Of a stretch of 64,000 nucleotides of DNA, positions 34,872 through 43,059 are shown one piece after another. The notes below the pieces were generated by a model. It saw only the letters and a program-made list of their open reading frames with translations, made no database searches and was not told the DNA's origin. Source of the stretch: DT-110 sp030148525 (GTDB lineage: Bacteria; Bacteroidota; Bacteroidia; Chitinophagales; Saprospiraceae); assembly GCA_965227445.1 (NCBI GenBank), contig OZ245751.1, positions 4,402,001-4,466,000 of the forward strand, given 5' to 3'. A program made the translations under genes and the position numbers. How positions within the stretch are numbered: position 1 is the stretch's first letter; each line of letters begins with the position of its first letter.

Positions 34872-36269
34872 TTAGTTTTTTCCCGTAAGGGATGTATTGA
34901 AAAAATACCGGACACCGATCCGTCCGCGATAGTAGATATCGTTATACGAACCTCTTTCCAGGCGGTCAATCTCGTCATTCAACAGGTAGTTGTAATCGAG
35001 CCCCAGGTCGAGGGAAAGAGTAGGCGTGACAAAATACTCCAATCCACCTCCAAACTGCCCTTTAAAGTAATTGCGTTGGGGGTCAGCCGCAGACTGGCCG
35101 TCTTCGTCGAGAATCAGCCCTCCGCCACCGTAGAGATAGGGAGTAAAACGGTTGTAAGGCAATAACCGCCATTGCAGATTCAAATCTACCCCCAGGATAC
35201 GCTCGGAATAACTATCCGAAGTAGCCAGGGTGCCCCAGGAAAGCCCGGGCGCTACGCTCAGGGCGGAGGTCAGCGGCAGTTCCGCACCTATTTCCAATCC
35301 TCCCCTGATGACTCCGTTTTCCAGGTCACCGGCATAAACGTATCCGTTACCGCCCAATCGCACAGATGGTTGCCTGGGATTTTCGCGGTATAGTACTCGT
35401 CCGAACACATCCATTTTGGCGGAAGCCTCCTTCTCATCCCGGTATTCCTGAAGGGTTTCAGCCTTTGCATTTTGATCGGATTCGGCCACATCCCACAGGC
35501 CATCGTTAATGCCCTCCACAATGAGGGAATAAACGGCCTTTTCGATAGCTTCCATCACGGCCATTTCGGAAGGCTCATTATAGGTAAAGCCCGTTTCGGC
35601 CTCCAGCAGCCTCTGGAAACTAACGAAGCGGAAAATGCCCCCGTCGAGGGCCTGCGACAAAATGGTTTTGGAGGTATAGACTGTTTTCAGAATTTTTCCA
35701 TTGCTGGTGGAGATAGCACGCAGATAGACCGTGACCCGGTCCTGGCGGTATTGCCCGGAAGCACCGGCACCGAAATAGCGAAGGCCGGCACCGCCGGTCA
35801 GGATGTTGGAGTCATAGGAGATGATCCCGCCTTCCAGCAGTATTCCGGCAAACAAAAGCGGGGGCAGTTGCGGTTGGGGGCCACCCTCCTGGCTGTACTG
35901 GGCCCGGGTGGAGCGGATGATCTTGCGCTCGTTGAGCAGGTTGTTTACATTTTCCCGTTCGATGGGCGTAAACCAGCCCGAATCTTCCATGGCTTTCACC
36001 AAAATATTGGTAGCTCCCTGGGTGACGACCGTGGAGAAACTGGATCCGACTTCCTGGAGTTTGTACTGTCCGGTTTGGTCGCGGAATTTGTACACGGCCG
36101 CCACGATGGGTTCGGGCGGTTTGGGCAGGTCGCGCAGAGCAAGGCTCATAGCAGTGGGTTCTCCCAACCGGGCGTCCTGCGTTTGCATGGGCTGGTGTAG
36201 GTAGGCATTACAGTTTTGGAGTAGTAGCATGCCACCAATCAAAGCAAACGTGGATAAACGAATGTTCAT
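34872..36269 (-). CDS. csgG: CsgG-family curli secretion pore fused to a C-terminal beta-barrel domain
   Basis: Outer-membrane lipoprotein of 465 residues; lipobox LLLQNC puts the lipid on about C20. Residues about 45-275 match CsgG: VAAVYKFRDQTGQYK, GATNILVKAMEDSGWFTPIE, ERKIIRSTRAQY, and ISYDSNILTGGAGLRYFGAG, which forms the pore. E. coli CsgG is 277 residues. Here a further 170 residues carry repeated aromatic beta-strands ending RGRIGVRYFF, typical of an OmpA-like/outer-membrane beta-barrel module. The pore exports curlin subunits. It lies between the csgF-like and lipoprotein genes in one operon. Confidence 0.87.
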   Translation of the reverse strand: MNIRLSTFALIGGMLLLQNCNAYLHQPMQTQDARLGEPTAMSLALRDLPKPPEPIVAAVYKFRDQTGQYKLQEVGSSFSTVVTQGATNILVKAMEDSGWFTPIERENVNNLLNERKIIRSTRAQYSQEGGPQPQLPPLLFAGILLEGGIISYDSNILTGGAGLRYFGAGASGQYRQDRVTVYLRAISTSNGKILKTVYTSKTILSQALDGGIFRFVSFQRLLEAETGFTYNEPSEMAVMEAIEKAVYSLIVEGINDGLWDVAESDQNAKAETLQEYRDEKEASAKMDVFGRVLYRENPRQPSVRLGGNGYVYAGDLENGVIRGGLEIGAELPLTSALSVAPGLSWGTLATSDSYSERILGVDLNLQWRLLPYNRFTPYLYGGGGLILDEDGQSAADPQRNYFKGQFGGGLEYFVTPTLSLDLGLDYNYLLNDEIDRLERGSYNDIYYRGRIGVRYFFNTSLTGKN

Positions 36270-36401
36270 GGCATTAGAGTTTGGATCATTCAGCAAGTCA
36301 TTCAAAACGGTCTGGAAGCGCCCGGCCAAACGTTCCTAAAAGTTGGTCCGGCCAGGCTTTCCAAACTCTACTCTGAAATTCATACTGCATAGTATGTCAA
36401 C

Positions 36402-36830
36402 CTAGAAAAAAGGGATGGTCAGCTGCGTCGTACCTCCGTTGTTGAGATCGGTCAGAATAACACTCAGCCCTTCCAGTCCTTCCGACACATTTACCTGAAA
36501 ATTACCGACCTGAGTTACGCCTCCTTCCGAGAGAAAATTGTCGCCCAGCTGGCCGCCGATCAATTCTCGGGACAGTTGGTTCAGTATTTGCCGCTGCAGG
36601 GACTCGTTGAAATCTTCCAGTGGGTCGCGGTTAAAGGGATCGACCAGGTTGGGATCGGTAAAGCCATTTTGCGCATTGGCCATACTGATCAGGCCGTTAT
36701 AATTGAGCGCGTCGCCACCGAAGGTCGGGCTCACCGGTTTGTATACCAGATCCTGAGCTGCCCCCTGAGTCATACCTAATACCCAAAAGCTCATGACGAG
36801 CAGGGCACTGTGGAGTATTTTGTTTCTCAT
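36402..36830 (-). CDS. csgF: CsgF-family curli assembly factor
   Basis: Exported protein of 142 residues from the ATG at 36830, with a signal peptide ending TQGAAQ. The mature N-terminus (LVYKPVSPTFGGDALN, then ISMANAQNGF) matches the conserved CsgF segment that inserts into the CsgG pore. The C-terminal part forms the predicted nucleator-binding domain. CsgF couples secretion to nucleation on the cell surface. The frame extension to 36890 overlaps the preceding csgE-like gene and is not needed; the ATG chosen lies 17 bp after that gene's stop. Confidence 0.88.
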   Translation of the reverse strand: MRNKILHSALLVMSFWVLGMTQGAAQDLVYKPVSPTFGGDALNYNGLISMANAQNGFTDPNLVDPFNRDPLEDFNESLQRQILNQLSRELIGGQLGDNFLSEGGVTQVGNFQVNVSEGLEGLSVILTDLNNGGTTQLTIPFF

Positions 36831-36849
36831 GGTAGATTTGTTTATGGAA

Positions 36850-37644
36850 TTAATAAATGTCAATATCATCTTTGCTTTCCAGCAGGACATCGCGCCCTAC
36901 CTGTTCGAGTTGTTGTATTTGTTGGGCCGTTAACTGGACGGTATAATTAGCCAGTTCGACCAGGAAGTCGTATTTGGGTTGCAGTAACTGCGTGAAAATC
37001 AGTTGATCATCGACCGAAATTTCGACCAGCGTGTTTCGCCCCCGAAAGGGCAACTCTTCGATCAGGATGTTGAAGCTGGTCTGTATATCCAGTTGTTGCC
37101 ACTGCTGGGCGAATAGTTCGTAGAATTGTTGTCCCCAGGGGGTCTTGGTTTGCTCCAGCACAAAGCCGCCGAGCACGATCCCCTGGTTTCCCTGCAGCGT
37201 AGGATCGGGTGACGCGGAATCCGATTGCAAATCGGGAGAGGCAGCTACCGGATCTGCATCAACGACCTCTGTTCGGGGAAAGGAATCACGTGCCAGCACC
37301 CGGCTACCGTCGAGGATGGCCAGGGTAAGCTTAATCCCATTGCTATCGGGACGGGGAATGGCGTAGGTACCCAGGTCGGCGCGTTGACCGGGCAGGATGG
37401 TGAAGGCACCAGTCCGCTCCCGTTCGGGCACCCCCGGTTGTTGCAAGCGCATAACGTACCGGAGGTCGAGCGTATCGGCGGAGGCACTGGTACAGGTAGC
37501 CCGCACGAGGTATTGCTGCTCGATGGCATCGACCTGGAGGTTGGCCTGGATGAGGGGTTGGGCCAGACCTATGGCATTGGCCCAGCAAGTCAACAGGCAA
37601 ACCAGGCAGGTACCCGGATGTAGAATGTTGGGAATGAGTATCAT
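36850..37644 (-). CDS. CsgE-like protein with an N-terminal CsgH/CsgC-like domain
   Basis: Periplasmic protein of 264 residues with a signal peptide ending near GLAQP. Residues about 150-264 match CsgE (GGFVLEQTKTPWGQQFYELF, then NILIEELPFRGRNTLVEISV), which gates the CsgG pore. Residues about 30-115 (QYLVRATCTSASADTLDLRY, then ERTGAFTILPGQRADLG) resemble CsgH/CsgC, the chaperone that stops premature curlin fibrillation. A proline/serine-rich linker joins them. Fusion would place client chaperone and gate in one polypeptide. The CsgH assignment is from fold pattern and is weaker than the CsgE one. Confidence 0.78.
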   Translation of the reverse strand: MILIPNILHPGTCLVCLLTCWANAIGLAQPLIQANLQVDAIEQQYLVRATCTSASADTLDLRYVMRLQQPGVPERERTGAFTILPGQRADLGTYAIPRPDSNGIKLTLAILDGSRVLARDSFPRTEVVDADPVAASPDLQSDSASPDPTLQGNQGIVLGGFVLEQTKTPWGQQFYELFAQQWQQLDIQTSFNILIEELPFRGRNTLVEISVDDQLIFTQLLQPKYDFLVELANYTVQLTAQQIQQLEQVGRDVLLESKDDIDIY

Positions 37645-37662
37645 AGTCTACAGAACCAAAAA

Positions 37663-38016
37663 TTAGTTGGAGGTTCCTTTAATACGATCGGGCAATGGGA
37701 GATTCAATGAACGACCAGGACGTATAATGATGGGGACACCTCCATTTTCTTGTCGAATTTCCAAGCGCCGCAAATCGGGGTCGGAAAATCGTTGGTAATC
37801 GGGAATATCAATTTTTATAAAGCCGTTTCCTTCCTGGCTTATAAGCCATTGTACGGGCCTTGCACTGCCAAGGTTCAGTTCCAGCACGTTATTATTGCCA
37901 CGCTGAAGGGGATTGATCAAATTACCTTGCAAAGTTTGATTCCTTTTCAAGCGATTACCAAGGCCACGCTGAGTGGCATTAATGATGTGGAAGCTACCTC
38001 CTTGGTCAACATCCAT
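37663..38016 (-). CDS. Curlin-like ORF without a signal peptide (minor subunit or remnant)
   Basis: ORF of 117 residues. Curlin-type repeats (N-x-Q/N-rich: INATQRGLGNRL, LQGNLINPLQRGNNNVLELN) occupy the first half, then a non-repetitive tail (QWLISQEGNGFIKIDIPD). The same frame upstream of the ATG reads QDRNGNNNN, also curlin-like, back to a TGA at about 38047, with no ATG and no signal peptide. It lies only 46 bp after the terminator that follows the main curlin gene. It could be a 5'-truncated CsgB-like gene, or start at an unusual codon. As drawn, it could not be exported. Confidence 0.5.
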   Translation of the reverse strand: MDVDQGGSFHIINATQRGLGNRLKRNQTLQGNLINPLQRGNNNVLELNLGSARPVQWLISQEGNGFIKIDIPDYQRFSDPDLRRLEIRQENGGVPIIIRPGRSLNLPLPDRIKGTSN

Positions 38017-38061
38017 GTTGTTATTATTACCATTTCTATCCTGCCAAAAGATTCACTTTTA

Positions 38062-38103
38062 AATAAAAAAGGCCTGGAAGGACGTTCGTCCTTGCCTGGC
38101 CTT
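38062..38103 (-). terminator. Intrinsic terminator between the curlin gene and the rest of the curli operon
   Basis: Long stem (AAGGCCAGGCAAGGACG type arms at 38069-38103 with a 4-base TTCG-type loop) followed on the minus strand by TTTTTTATTT. Partial read-through would give high curlin and low secretion-gene expression. Confidence 0.85.
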
Positions 38104-38152
38104 GGGGAAGTGACTGCCTGAGCAGCCACCCGTGAATCAAGTTAGTGCAAAT

Positions 38153-38791
38153 CTACTTGTTTGTCGTTTTGAGGGTAGCCACGTTGTGGTTACCTAATTG
38201 TAATACACTTACGCTGTGCGAGCTTCCCAACTGTTGAACATCAAGGCGGTTGTGGTTTCCTTCCTGACGCAGAGTTGCATCGTGAGCAGCACTTCCGCCT
38301 TCCATGCGAAGAGTAATGCGATTATCGAGACCAATCTGATCGGCACTCAGCTGGTTGCGTCGTCCGTACATTTGGATAGTAGCAAGGTTCTCGCGTCCCT
38401 GCTGGTAGAGTTCAGTCGTAGCGCCTTGATCCTTACTGTTGTTGCGAATGTCAAAGGTTGCGCGATTATCGTTTCCGATTTGATAAGCAAACACATCATT
38501 GTCAAGACCACGTGAAATCGCTGTCAAACTGTTATTAGAACCTACTTGCTCCAAGGTGAAACCCTGCTTGGAATCCATATTCCCTGGTAGGTTATCGGCC
38601 ATTTGCTTAATGGAGGCCACATTATTATTGCCTCCGGTTTGCAACACATCAATTTCGTCATTTTGACCTTCTTGTTCGATGGTTGCGCGGTTGCGATCAC
38701 TAATTTGTTGAAGGTTAATGCGATTATCCTGAGCAAAGCTCAAGTTGAACGCAAAAACACATGTTAGAGCAGTTAGAACTAAATTTTTCAT
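38153..38791 (-). CDS. csgA: Major curlin (CsgA-like) amyloid subunit
   Basis: Secreted 212-residue protein with a signal peptide ending FNLSFAQ. The mature part is made of about 7-8 imperfect curlin repeats of 20-24 residues, with the S/N-x5-Q-x-G-x2-N-x5-Q pattern (for example IEQEGQNDEIDVLQTGGNNN, VQQLGSSHSVSVLQLGNHN). Such repeats form the amyloid beta-solenoid of curli fibres. First gene of the unit; a strong terminator follows before the accessory genes. Regulation may involve the AraC-type protein encoded about 650 bp upstream. Confidence 0.88.
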   Translation of the reverse strand: MKNLVLTALTCVFAFNLSFAQDNRINLQQISDRNRATIEQEGQNDEIDVLQTGGNNNVASIKQMADNLPGNMDSKQGFTLEQVGSNNSLTAISRGLDNDVFAYQIGNDNRATFDIRNNSKDQGATTELYQQGRENLATIQMYGRRNQLSADQIGLDNRITLRMEGGSAAHDATLRQEGNHNRLDVQQLGSSHSVSVLQLGNHNVATLKTTNK

Positions 38792-39370
38792 AGCTGTAGA
38801 AGTAAGTAGCAGTTAGAAATTATGGTTAAAACGTTCTTTATTCTTCGCTGTGGGCATACGCCTGCAATGCGAACCGCAGATCAATAAGCCGATCACTGTT
38901 AAAACTTGCCTGTTTGTTTTTTGCTAGAGGGATTGCGAAATGCCATTCCTGGCCGACACCTTATCTGAGGGAGCGATGCCTTTCGCGGTTTTTTGGTAAG
39001 TGTTTCTTTCTTCGTTTGGCCCGAAGGTGATTATTTTAACCGAAAAAAGACAGCCTTTTTAAGGAAACGGTAGGAATTTGGCAGAAAACGGATATTTTTT
39101 GCCGATAAACATCAAAGTATACACTTAAAAAACTCCTGACTCCTTTATTAAGAGCCTGTATAAATTCGATTACAGCATTAGGTCATATACCTAATGGTCA
39201 GTACCACGACTTTTTACAAGGTATATGGTAATGAATTGGCATACAGACATTACAGAGGTAGGCCTAGGTCTCTACTTCGGTACGAACAGTTTGAATTCCA
39301 CTCTTTCGTCCCGTCCGGCACTTCGTTATTCTAAACAGAGTCGGCCCCGTATATACAGACCAGACCAATA
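38792..39370. promoter_or_regulatory. Regulatory region upstream of the curlin gene
   Basis: About 580 bp without ORFs. It contains an inverted repeat ATTAGGT-CATAT-ACCTAAT (39177-39195) and A/T-rich stretches. No full TAnnTTTG could be found on the minus strand near the curlin start, so the promoter is not located. Confidence 0.35.
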
Positions 39371-39408
39371 AAAAGCCCGCGCAGCAGTCCCTGGCTACGC
39401 GGGCTTTT
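39371..39408. terminator. Bidirectional terminator after the AraC-type gene
   Basis: Perfect 11-bp arms AAAAGCCCGCG / CGCGGGCTTTT, loop of 16 bases, 28 bp past the regulator stop. Confidence 0.88.
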
Positions 39409-39435
39409 AATCTTGTTTGCAGTATTGGTACTATT

Positions 39436-39762
39436 CTATATCAACTCAGCAGGTCGCTTCCCATAACGGGATTGGTACAATCTGGAGAAGTAATCGGAAC
39501 GGTTATAGCCTACGGATGAGGCCAGGTCGGATAGCGAGGATTTTACACCTCTTCGCAGTAATTCCTGAGCTCGGGCTAATCGCTTTTGCTTCAGGTACTC
39601 ATTCGGGGTTTTACCGGTCAACTGTTTAATACGACGGTAGAACTGACGTTCAGACGTATAAACAGAGTTGGCGATTTGGTTTACGCAGAGGTTTGAATCT
39701 TCTAAGTGATTCTCGATGTAGGAATCGACCTCTTTCAACCACAAGTTAGAACGCTTCGTCAT
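39436..39762 (-). CDS. Stand-alone AraC-type DNA-binding regulator
   Basis: Protein of 108 residues consisting only of an AraC/XylS-type double helix-turn-helix. The first HTH is about residues 20-45 (CVNQIANSVYTSERQFYRRI) and the second about 70-95 (LSDLASSVGYNRSDYFSRLY). The linker TPNEYLKQKRLARAQELL is typical. No sensor domain is fused, so activity is set by concentration or a partner. Position directly upstream of the curli operon, same strand, makes control of curli likely by inference. A TACCTTTG promoter element lies 121 bp upstream. Confidence 0.87.
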   Translation of the reverse strand: MTKRSNLWLKEVDSYIENHLEDSNLCVNQIANSVYTSERQFYRRIKQLTGKTPNEYLKQKRLARAQELLRRGVKSSLSDLASSVGYNRSDYFSRLYQSRYGKRPAELI

Positions 39763-39882
39763 GGTTATAAAGGGTTATTGTGGGAATGTAGATGTAACCT
39801 GATTCACGCTGTAATTGAATCAAACGTTTAATGTGTACTATGGTTAATTAGCAAGCGACTTTAGGAAAGTGATATAAATATA

Positions 39883-39890
39883 CAAAGGTA
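39883..39890 (-). promoter_or_regulatory. -7 promoter element of the AraC-type gene
   Basis: Minus-strand TACCTTTG, full TAnnTTTG match; -33 TTG not found. Confidence 0.45.
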
Positions 39891-39983
39891 TACCCCGTAA
39901 AACAACCCCCATATCCATGGGACATACTCCTTAAGGATTAACCCGGAGGTGTACTTTCTACTATACAGGGTATTTTCGGCGAA

Positions 39984-40036
39984 ATATACTCGCGTGAAAA
40001 GTTTTGGCAAAGCCCAAACCTTTTCGGAAGCGGTAT
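39984..40036. repeat. 53-bp hairpin repeat, copy 1
   Basis: Begins ATATACTCGCGTGAAAAG and ends CCTTTTCGGAAGCGGTAT. The central part folds as GAAAAG-TTTTGG / CCCAAA-CCTTTTC. A second copy lies at 46801-46853 with several compensating changes in the stem. Confidence 0.75.
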
Positions 40037-40083
40037 AAATGGCGATATTTTACATAAAAAAACATTATGTATGTTTCCTGCTA

Positions 40084-40695
40084 TTACTGAGCGGGCTCTG
40101 CTGCTTCGGACAGCACCTCCATCCGGAACACCAGTACGCGGTCGGGCGGTACCAGTTCCTTACCATTGCTATCGCGCAAACCCCGTCCGCCATACCCCAG
40201 GTGAGGTGGCAGCACCAAGACAGCTTTGCTGCCGATGCTCATTTTCTGCAGGGCTTCATTCCATCCCGGCACCATATTACCTACATAAAAAGTTAATGGT
40301 TTACCTCGCCGGTAGCTGCTGTCAAAAACCTGCCCGTCGGTGAAGGTACCGTGGTAGTGTACCTCCAGACGGTCGCCCCAGGCGATTTCTTTGCCCTCCC
40401 CTTTATCTACGACCTGATACATCAAACCGGTTTTGGTGGTTTGCATATCCCACCCCTGGGACAATACCCATTCGGCTGCCCGGTTTTTACCGATGGCTAC
40501 TTCGTTGACGGAATCCACCGACAGATTGCCCGCCAGTTGCAGCAGTAGGTCTGCTTCTTCCGCAACAGTGCGAATGTCCCATTCCGGAGCGGGCAGGGAT
40601 TCGGGGCTTTTCTCCTGATTAACAGTATCTTGGTTTTGGCTACAGCCAAAAAAGAGGCAGGCAAGTAGCCAGATCTTCGTTAGGTTTTGCAACAT
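40084..40695 (-). CDS. FKBP-type peptidyl-prolyl isomerase lipoprotein
   Basis: Lipoprotein of 203 residues; the lipobox CLFFGC gives the lipid cysteine at about 18. Residues about 85-195 are an FKBP domain with the family elements GDRLEVHYHGTFTDGQVFDSSY, PLTFYVGNMVPGWNEALQKM and PPHLGYGGRG. It catalyses proline cis-trans isomerisation and helps folding in the periplasm. The 60-residue N-terminal helical spacer would project the domain from the membrane. Monocistronic; divergent from the thioredoxin gene. Confidence 0.92.
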   Translation of the reverse strand: MLQNLTKIWLLACLFFGCSQNQDTVNQEKSPESLPAPEWDIRTVAEEADLLLQLAGNLSVDSVNEVAIGKNRAAEWVLSQGWDMQTTKTGLMYQVVDKGEGKEIAWGDRLEVHYHGTFTDGQVFDSSYRRGKPLTFYVGNMVPGWNEALQKMSIGSKAVLVLPPHLGYGGRGLRDSNGKELVPPDRVLVFRMEVLSEAAEPAQ

Positions 40696-40847
40696 TTTTT
40701 ACCTTTTGGAGTCGTTTAATGTGGGAAATATTTTTTGCGAAGCTCGTCGGATAACTGCCCGATCATAGCAGATGCCCTTAGGCCTCTCCAAATATGAAAG
40801 GCCCGACCGCCTCACCGCATTCGGTATGCCCCGTAAAATACACATCT

Positions 40848-41147
40848 ATGGCCAGGTCAAGTTTTAAGGATATCATTCAATCTGACACCCCCGTTATCCT
40901 CGATTTTTTTGCTGATTGGTGTGGTCCTTGCAAAATGCAGGCACCCATCCTGAAAGAGCTGAAAAATGAACTGGGCGATCAACTAAAGATCGTTAAAATC
41001 GATGTTGATCAAAATCAATCGCTTGCGCAAAAACTCGGAGTTCAGAGTATACCAACCCTGATGATCTTCCAAGCCGGCGAATTAAAATGGCGAGCCGCCG
41101 GATTGCAAACCAAAGAAATACTCAAGGAACAGTTAAACAGTATCTAA
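40848..41147 (+). CDS. Thioredoxin
   Basis: Cytoplasmic disulfide reductase of 99 residues from the ATG at 40848, with active site WCGPC (C25, C28), conserved D19-equivalent in ILDFFADWC and cis-proline in QSIPTLMIF. It is complete in length for a thioredoxin. The frame extends upstream to 40794, but those 18 residues do not resemble the family. Other thioredoxins are likely elsewhere in the genome, so trxA is not claimed. Heptamer repeats start 7 bp after its stop. Confidence 0.93.
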   Translation: MARSSFKDIIQSDTPVILDFFADWCGPCKMQAPILKELKNELGDQLKIVKIDVDQNQSLAQKLGVQSIPTLMIFQAGELKWRAAGLQTKEILKEQLNSI

Positions 41148-41153
41148 ATCGGA

Positions 41154-41215
41154 AGTCGGAAATCGGAGATCGGAAATCGGAGATCGGAAATTTATTCGAC
41201 TTCCGATTTCGTTGC
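41154..41215. repeat. Heptamer array AATCGGA with inverted partner
   Basis: 7-base units AATCGGA, AGTCGGA, AATCGGA, GATCGGA, AATCGGA, GATCGGA, then after AATTTATT the inverted CGACTTCCGATTTCG. Foldable into a hairpin. Same layout as the spacers of the tRNA-like array but with CGG in place of CAG. Confidence 0.75.
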
Positions 41216-41256
41216 ACCTCAAACCTCCACCGACCGCAAAAGCTTCGGCGGAAGCG

Positions 41257-41293
41257 GTAAACCTCAAACCTCAAACCTCAAACCTCAAACCTG
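41257..41293. repeat. Heptamer array AAACCTC
   Basis: Five consecutive perfect AAACCTC units, with one more isolated CTCAAACCTCC at about 41217-41227. The promoter of the symporter gene begins right after it. Confidence 0.8.
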
Positions 41294-41300
41294 TTTTTAC

Positions 41301-41308
41301 TATATTTG
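41301..41308 (+). promoter_or_regulatory. -7 promoter element of the sodium:solute symporter gene
   Basis: TATATTTG, full TAnnTTTG match, 113 bp upstream of the ATG; the heptamer array occupies the -33 side. Confidence 0.5.
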
Positions 41309-41420
41309 CTCCACTTTTTTAACCCCGGAAAGCCCAAAACCCCCATTCTAACTACCTTAACGAAGTTTCTACGGTTGTCGAAACCTCCCGATTCGTAAAA
41401 AAACGTTGTGCATAGCACGT

Positions 41421-42926
41421 ATGATGCAAGAACTTACACCAGGTATTATCCTGACCGTTATTATCGGATACTTCTTACTGCTGATTGGTGTGTCCTGGTT
41501 TACCGGACGCAAATCCGATAATGAAACCTTTTTCCTCGCCGGGCGAAACTCTCCCTGGCTATTAGTGGCTATTGGTATGGTGGGAGCTACCCTTTCCGGT
41601 GTGACCTTCATATCGATACCCGGAGTAGTTGGTGGTGGCGGAGCTAACCAGGCCTACTCCTATATGCAGATGGCACTGGGGTATCTGGTGGGCTACCTGT
41701 TTATAGGGCGTGTATTGCTGCCTCTGTACTACCGCATGAACCTAACCTCCATCTATGCCTATCTCGGAGACCGGTTCGGACCCAATTCCTATAAAGTGGG
41801 TTCCGCTTTTTTCATGTTGTCCCGTACCGTTGGAGCCTCCTTCCGGCTGTACCTGATTGCCATTGTGCTCCAGCAGTTTGTGTTGGGCCCCTTTGGCATT
41901 CCTTTTTGGGCCACCGTTCTGACGACCATCGTCCTCATCTGGATATACACCTTCCGCGGGGGGATTAACACCATTGTTTGGACCGATACGCTGCAGACGA
42001 CCTTTATGATCCTGGCCGTTGTTTTGACAACCATTTCTATTAGCAATGCACTGGAATTGGATCTGGCTGGATTGACTTCCGCAATTAGCAGTAGCGACTA
42101 CAGTCAGGTGTTCTTTTTTGAAGGAGGATGGAGCGACCCCAACAACTTTTTTAAGCAGTTTATTAGCGGGGCTTTGATCACCATTGTGATGACCGGATTG
42201 GATCAGGATATGATCCAGAAGAACCTGACCTGCCGCAATATCGGTGAGGCCCAAAAGAATATGGCCACCTTCAGTATTGCGCTGTTTTTCGTCATCTTCC
42301 TGTTCCTGACGCTAGGGGCACTACTATACATCTATGCCTCTCAGGTGGGTATTCCCATACCGGAACAAACGGATAAGTTGTTTCCGACTATCGCGCTGCA
42401 GCACCTGCCGCCAATCGTCGGTATTGTCTTCATTCTCGGATTGATTGCAGCGGCTTACAGCAGTGCGGATTCAGCACTGACAGCGCTCACGACTGCCTTC
42501 TGCATTGATTTCCTCGGTTTTGAATCCACCTCCCGGTCCGACAAGGATCAGCGGAATTTGCGATTCCGGGTACACATCATGTTTTCGGGCATCCTTTTTC
42601 TGGCCATCATCGGCTTCAACCAGATCAATGACGACGCCGTCATCAGTAAGCTGTTTGAATGGGCGGGCTATACCTATGGTCCCATACTGGGCCTTTTCTC
42701 CTTTGCGCTCTTCACACGCCTTAAAGTACGCGATCGCCTGGTAGTGCCGGTCTGTATACTCGCTCCCATCATATCGTACCTGCTCAATCGGTATTCCAGT
42801 GAGCTGCTGTACGGCTTTGAGTTCGGATTCCTGATCATTGCCCTCAACGGTCTGCTGACCTTTATTGGCTTACTGGCGATCTCCTATAAGGAGTACGAAG
42901 TTGTCGAAGAGGATACCAATTATTAA
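41421..42926 (+). CDS. Sodium:solute symporter family protein
   Basis: Inner-membrane transporter of about 501 residues with 13 predicted membrane segments, SSS family. Characteristic stretches are the start FLAGRNSPWLLVAIGMVGAT (about residues 37-56), GASFRLYLIAIVLQ, YTFRGGINTIVWTD (about 180-193) and LIAAAYSSADSALTALTTAF (about 345-364), which holds sodium-site residues. The substrate is not evident; sugar, sialic-acid-like or amino-acid solutes are all possible. An upstream TTG at 41406 is less likely than ATG at 41421 or 41424. Monocistronic. Confidence 0.9.
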   Translation: MMQELTPGIILTVIIGYFLLLIGVSWFTGRKSDNETFFLAGRNSPWLLVAIGMVGATLSGVTFISIPGVVGGGGANQAYSYMQMALGYLVGYLFIGRVLLPLYYRMNLTSIYAYLGDRFGPNSYKVGSAFFMLSRTVGASFRLYLIAIVLQQFVLGPFGIPFWATVLTTIVLIWIYTFRGGINTIVWTDTLQTTFMILAVVLTTISISNALELDLAGLTSAISSSDYSQVFFFEGGWSDPNNFFKQFISGALITIVMTGLDQDMIQKNLTCRNIGEAQKNMATFSIALFFVIFLFLTLGALLYIYASQVGIPIPEQTDKLFPTIALQHLPPIVGIVFILGLIAAAYSSADSALTALTTAFCIDFLGFESTSRSDKDQRNLRFRVHIMFSGILFLAIIGFNQINDDAVISKLFEWAGYTYGPILGLFSFALFTRLKVRDRLVVPVCILAPIISYLLNRYSSELLYGFEFGFLIIALNGLLTFIGLLAISYKEYEVVEEDTNY

Positions 42927-43059
42927 CCCCCGGGTCTATCACTTTTTTATTACCTTGCACCCGCTTTGGAGGGCACTGGTGCCACTCTTTTTTGCGTAAG
43001 CTGCCTTACCTGATTCCCTCCAAAACAATCGCACCAATTCGAACGAACAACCAAGCATT

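Noticed and set aside
35472..36204. 242-residue plus-strand ORF opposite the csgG-like gene
   Set aside because: Antisense to a well-supported CsgG domain, with low-complexity composition.
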